The translations under genes and the position numbers were made by a program. Below, piece by piece: positions 61,369-64,000 of a stretch of DNA of 64,000 nt (position 1 is its first letter; each line of letters starts with the position of its first letter). The notes under the pieces are model-generated. The model searched no databases. It was not told where the DNA came from and saw only the letters and a list, made by a program, of their open reading frames with translations. The DNA comes from Oribacterium asaccharolyticum ACB7 (GTDB lineage Bacteria; Bacillota; Clostridia; Lachnospirales; Lachnospiraceae): the NCBI RefSeq assembly GCF_000238075.1, contig NZ_JH414504.1, positions 910,504-974,503 of the forward strand, given 5' to 3'.

Positions 61369-61397
61369 AGTATATAGAAAGTTCGGAAAATGTGCAA
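61369..61397 (-). promoter_or_regulatory. Promoter of DAHP synthase copy 1
   Basis: On the minus strand, TTGCAC (61397-61392), a 17-base spacer and TATACT (61374-61369), with the same hexamers and spacing as the copy 2 promoter. Confidence 0.8.
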
Positions 61398-61401
61398 GAA
61401 A

Positions 61402-61427
61402 AGAGGTGTCATAATCCTATGACACCT
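61402..61427 (-). terminator. Terminator of the tandem phosphatase gene
   Basis: A 10-bp stem AGGTGTCATA / TATGACACCT with a 4-base loop, followed on the minus strand by CTTTTCTT. It lies about 95 bases after the gene, beyond the two palindromic repeats. Confidence 0.75.
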
Positions 61428-61448
61428 TACTTTTATCATCCCATTCTT

Positions 61449-61484
61449 AACAAGTGCTGCAGGCGAAGCCTGAGACATCTTGTT
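61449..61484. repeat. 36-nt AACGAG-type palindromic repeat, copy 4 (diverged)
   Basis: AACAAGTGCTGC...ACATCTTGTT, 36 bases, the same length and pattern as the neighbouring copy at 61488 but with compensating changes in both arms. The two are three bases apart in tandem. Confidence 0.65.
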
Positions 61485-61487
61485 CAT

Positions 61488-61523
61488 AACGAGTATCGTG
61501 CATAAAGCGTGCGATATCTCGTT
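61488..61523. repeat. 36-nt AACGAG-type palindromic repeat, copy 5
   Basis: AACGAGTATCG...GATATCTCGTT, 36 bases with AT-rich centre. Its last base is also part of the stop codon of the phosphatase gene. Confidence 0.85.
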
Positions 61524-63772
61524 TATGCAGCGTTTTTACCGTCTACTGTCGGCTCCACATAGGCTTTTCCGGCAAGCCGATCCTTTAAGCCCTGTATCTC
61601 ATATTCCGTAAAGCCATAATCCCGAAGCATATTCATCGCACCTTCCTGTAAGGCTTTCTTCGAAACGTCTTTGGATCCGGAAATGGATTCCATCATGCCG
61701 ATAACATCTTCTTCAATCAGCTTATACTGCTTTGTTCCTTTTTTCACATGGAAGAAATTCGTATAGCTTTCCATATAGTCCGCCTTGATTTCCTTTGCAT
61801 CGGCTCCGGCTAAGGACTCTAAGAATACGGCCATAAAGCCTGTTCTGTCCTTTCCTTCCGTACAATGGAAAAGATAAGGACCGTCATGCTCCAGGATAAA
61901 CCTTGCCCCGTCCGTAATGCCTTTTCTGAACTCTACCGCACGGAAATTTAGCCCGAGATTTAAAAGCGCCACATTTCCGCTGTCTAAAAGACTCTTATAA
62001 TACGGAGACTGAAAATCTTCTTTGGAAAGATAGGTGTCAATATTTTTCTGACTGTCCGCCAGGTTCACAACCGTCTTGATTCCGTGCTTTTCCATAAGCT
62101 TATTCGCAATTGCCGCACGACCGAGCTCATTGTTTATGGGACTGGAAGAACGGTAGAGAACGCCCTTTTTGATGCCGCTAGTCTTGATATTTCTAAAGTT
62201 CGCAAAGATTTCGTCACTGGCATAATCTGCCCTGTTATTACTCCTTGTCAGTTTTCGGATAGCGTACTGTTCAAGATAAGCTCCTTTTTTCTGCAGGAAA
62301 AGCCTTACCTTTGTACCCTTATCCGCCTTTGCCACCTGATTTAATTTTCCATAGTTAATGCAAAGCGCAATCTTTTCTTTTCCGGGATAAGCACGAACAA
62401 GGGGATCGCCCGCATTGACCAGATATCCGTCTACATAAGGTGCGTAGAAGGAATAGCCGTTATCCATTTGTACGGAAACCATATCTCCGAGTGTAAAGCC
62501 CAGAGCATTAAAGTCGGAAATGGAAATGTCCGTCTCCAAGTGGCCGTATTTCTCTACACTTTCCACCGTTCCGGAAACGCTCGGCTTTGGAAGAGTCGCT
62601 TCTTTAGCAAGTTTTTCCCGAACAGCCGTCATTTCTTCTTTGCTCATGCCGTGTGCTGCTAAAAATTCTTCCGCTGCAAGCTTTAAATCCGTGCTCTTCG
62701 GATCCTTTCCCTTTGCCATTTTCTTTAAGGACTGGTAGAGGTTGCTGTTGAAAATTCTTGTATATTTCTCACTGTTTTCCTCTACGCCGAAGAAATTCTC
62801 GAAGCTTAACATATAATCTTTTTCCAGCTCGGATAGGTCTGAGCCCATAAAGGCGGAAACGATAGCTGTTGCAAAACCGGCTCTGTCCTTTCCTTCCGTA
62901 CAATGAATAAGATACGGCCCCTCATGTTGACTTAAGAAACGAAGGCCTTCCACAAGCTTATTGCCAAAGTCCTCGCTGTCCAAATCCACGCCCATGTTCA
63001 GGTAAATCACATTTCCCTTATCCATCAAGCTCTTGTAATAGGGGGAGGCAAAACCGTCCTTCTTCGTAAGAGCCTTCGCCTCTTCCTCACTGTCCGCAAG
63101 GTTTAGAACCGTCTGAATCCCGAAGGCTTCACAGAGCTTATCCGCATAGGCGGCTCTTCCAAATTGATTGTCAATGGGGTTGGAGCTTCTGTATAAAATG
63201 CCGAGAGGCATCCCTTTTCCGACAACCGCCCGGAAGTTTGCAAATACGCTGTCAGAGGAATAGTCTGCACGATTATTCGTTCTCGTAAGCTTTCGAATCA
63301 TAAGTTCATCCTGATAGCCCCCCTTTTCCTTTAAGGAAAACCGAAGCTCATCCCCTACGGAAACATGGTAATTCTTCGCAAAATTTCCCATATTGATGGC
63401 TACAAGCAGTCTCTTCTTCCCCGTATCATCACGGAATAAGAGCTTTCCCGTATCCACATCGCTGTAAGAGGTGCAAAGGGGGAGGGTAAGCTCCTCATCC
63501 TTCAGCTTTAGGCTCAAGAGATCTCCCACTTGATAGCCTGCCTGATAGAGACTTTCCTCCGATAAATCAAGGACAACATTCCCGAATTTCTCCACTTCCG
63601 TAACCTTCGCACTCAGTGCTTCTGCGGTAGCTCCTGCAGTGCCGGATACAGTGGCAATGAGAACAGGAGACGCCAACGGCATCCTGATTCCGGCAAAAGC
63701 CTCCAACTGCACTAAAATAAGGCTACAGAGTAAAAATATCCATAGCCCGGGTTTCCACTTCTTCAAACGCAT
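61523..63772 (-). CDS. Secreted tandem tyrosine-phosphatase-like protein with SAM-HAT-like barrels
   Basis: A 749-residue protein. A signal peptide at about residues 1-27 is followed by two copies of a module of about 345 residues (about 50-395 and 400-745). Each module starts with a beta barrel resembling the C-terminal domain of SAM-hydroxide adenosyltransferases (FGNVVLDLS, then GDLLSLKL, GKLLFRDDTG and LLVAINMGN in copy 1). Each then has a CX5R phosphatase: HCTEGKDRAGF (Cys about 291) and HCTEGKDRTGF (Cys about 637), of the HCxxGKDR type found in atypical tyrosine/serine or inositol-phosphate phosphatases. Both catalytic Cys and Arg are kept. The start at 63772 follows AGGAGG. It is probably secreted or membrane-held; the substrate is unknown. 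Confidence 0.88.
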   Translation of the reverse strand: MRLKKWKPGLWIFLLCSLILVQLEAFAGIRMPLASPVLIATVSGTAGATAEALSAKVTEVEKFGNVVLDLSEESLYQAGYQVGDLLSLKLKDEELTLPLCTSYSDVDTGKLLFRDDTGKKRLLVAINMGNFAKNYHVSVGDELRFSLKEKGGYQDELMIRKLTRTNNRADYSSDSVFANFRAVVGKGMPLGILYRSSNPIDNQFGRAAYADKLCEAFGIQTVLNLADSEEEAKALTKKDGFASPYYKSLMDKGNVIYLNMGVDLDSEDFGNKLVEGLRFLSQHEGPYLIHCTEGKDRAGFATAIVSAFMGSDLSELEKDYMLSFENFFGVEENSEKYTRIFNSNLYQSLKKMAKGKDPKSTDLKLAAEEFLAAHGMSKEEMTAVREKLAKEATLPKPSVSGTVESVEKYGHLETDISISDFNALGFTLGDMVSVQMDNGYSFYAPYVDGYLVNAGDPLVRAYPGKEKIALCINYGKLNQVAKADKGTKVRLFLQKKGAYLEQYAIRKLTRSNNRADYASDEIFANFRNIKTSGIKKGVLYRSSSPINNELGRAAIANKLMEKHGIKTVVNLADSQKNIDTYLSKEDFQSPYYKSLLDSGNVALLNLGLNFRAVEFRKGITDGARFILEHDGPYLFHCTEGKDRTGFMAVFLESLAGADAKEIKADYMESYTNFFHVKKGTKQYKLIEEDVIGMMESISGSKDVSKKALQEGAMNMLRDYGFTEYEIQGLKDRLAGKAYVEPTVDGKNAA

Positions 63773-64000
63773 AACTCTTCCTCCTTTTATAAGACAGCCT
63801 AATATCCCAAGAAGCTTAGGATAAATGTACAAGATGAATGTGCTGATTTTGATAACAATTCTTTACATTCCTTTTTCTTTTTATGCTTTATATTCCTACT
63901 GCTTTGCGTATGATTTTTCTAATCTATAGAGTATTATACCGTATTTATTCTTCAAGAAGAAGTGCCGCAATTTGAAGGAGTGAAAAGAAGTTTTTAATAT
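63773..64000. other. Right-end intergenic region with likely promoter of the phosphatase gene
   Basis: No gene is seen in the last 228 bases. A TATAAT on the minus strand (63938-63933) lies about 160 bases upstream of the phosphatase start; its -35 partner is weak, so the promoter call is tentative. Confidence 0.4.

Overview
The window looks like a chromosomal segment of a low-to-moderate GC Firmicute, most likely a clostridial Lachnospiraceae member. The evidence is gene content and order: an hprK-murB-rapZ-whiA-Crh/HPr-dnaE-pfkA operon, a pth-mfd-hup-rqcP-divIC-tilS-hpt block, a greA-lysS pair, Gram-positive ribosome binding sites (AGGAGG type) and no outer-membrane genes. An Oribacterium-like oral genus is possible but is only a guess. 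Most genes lie on the minus strand, so operons read right to left; starts were chosen by Shine-Dalgarno position.

Layout. 1-5.2 kb: a membrane/surface von Willebrand A protein (cut by the left edge and split by a frameshift in an A tract), a coiled-coil membrane protein and a SAM methyltransferase. 5.4-10.4 kb: a very large helical protein (also split at an A tract) paired with a SWIM zinc-finger protein. 10.4-12.1 kb: a DUF4143-type ATPase and a repeat-rich gap (33-bp tandem repeat, dispersed repeat, terminator). 12.1-16.6 kb: a heterodimeric ABC exporter with its TetR regulator. 16.8-21.7 kb: a decaying accessory patch with a second DUF4143 ATPase, a XRE/ImmA-IrrE pair with a broken PIN gene, an orphan VapB next to a VapC stub, a small membrane gene with a truncated duplicate, and a hydrolase.

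21.9-35.2 kb is core: lysS, greA, dusB, pfkA, dnaE, a His15-less HPr (Crh-like), a shortened WhiA, RapZ, MurB, HprK and the divergent murI. This joins carbon-source signalling (HprK/Crh) to cell-wall and division control. 35.3-45.6 kb: a secreted C69 peptidase, tRNA-Lys(CUU), a two-component system translationally coupled to a D,D-carboxypeptidase, a second HPr-like protein, a MITE-like inverted-repeat element and a GH13 glucosidase. 45-51.9 kb is the conserved hpt-to-pth block. 52-57.6 kb: an MMPL/RND transporter with a coiled-coil partner and a divergent TetR, then a small secreted protein. 57.8-63.8 kb: tyrS, two tandem DAHP synthases with matching promoters, and a secreted protein made of two copies of a module that joins a SAM-hydroxide-adenosyltransferase-like barrel to a CX5R phosphatase.

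The most distinctive non-gene signal is a family of 36-nt imperfect palindromes (AACGAG...CTCGTT) that sit at or just after stop codons, in one case supplying the last codons of a TetR gene. Other repeats include a 48-bp in-frame triplicate in an ABC linker, a duplicated terminator hairpin and a 32-nt exact dispersed repeat. No CRISPR array, rRNA, integrase or intact transposase was seen.
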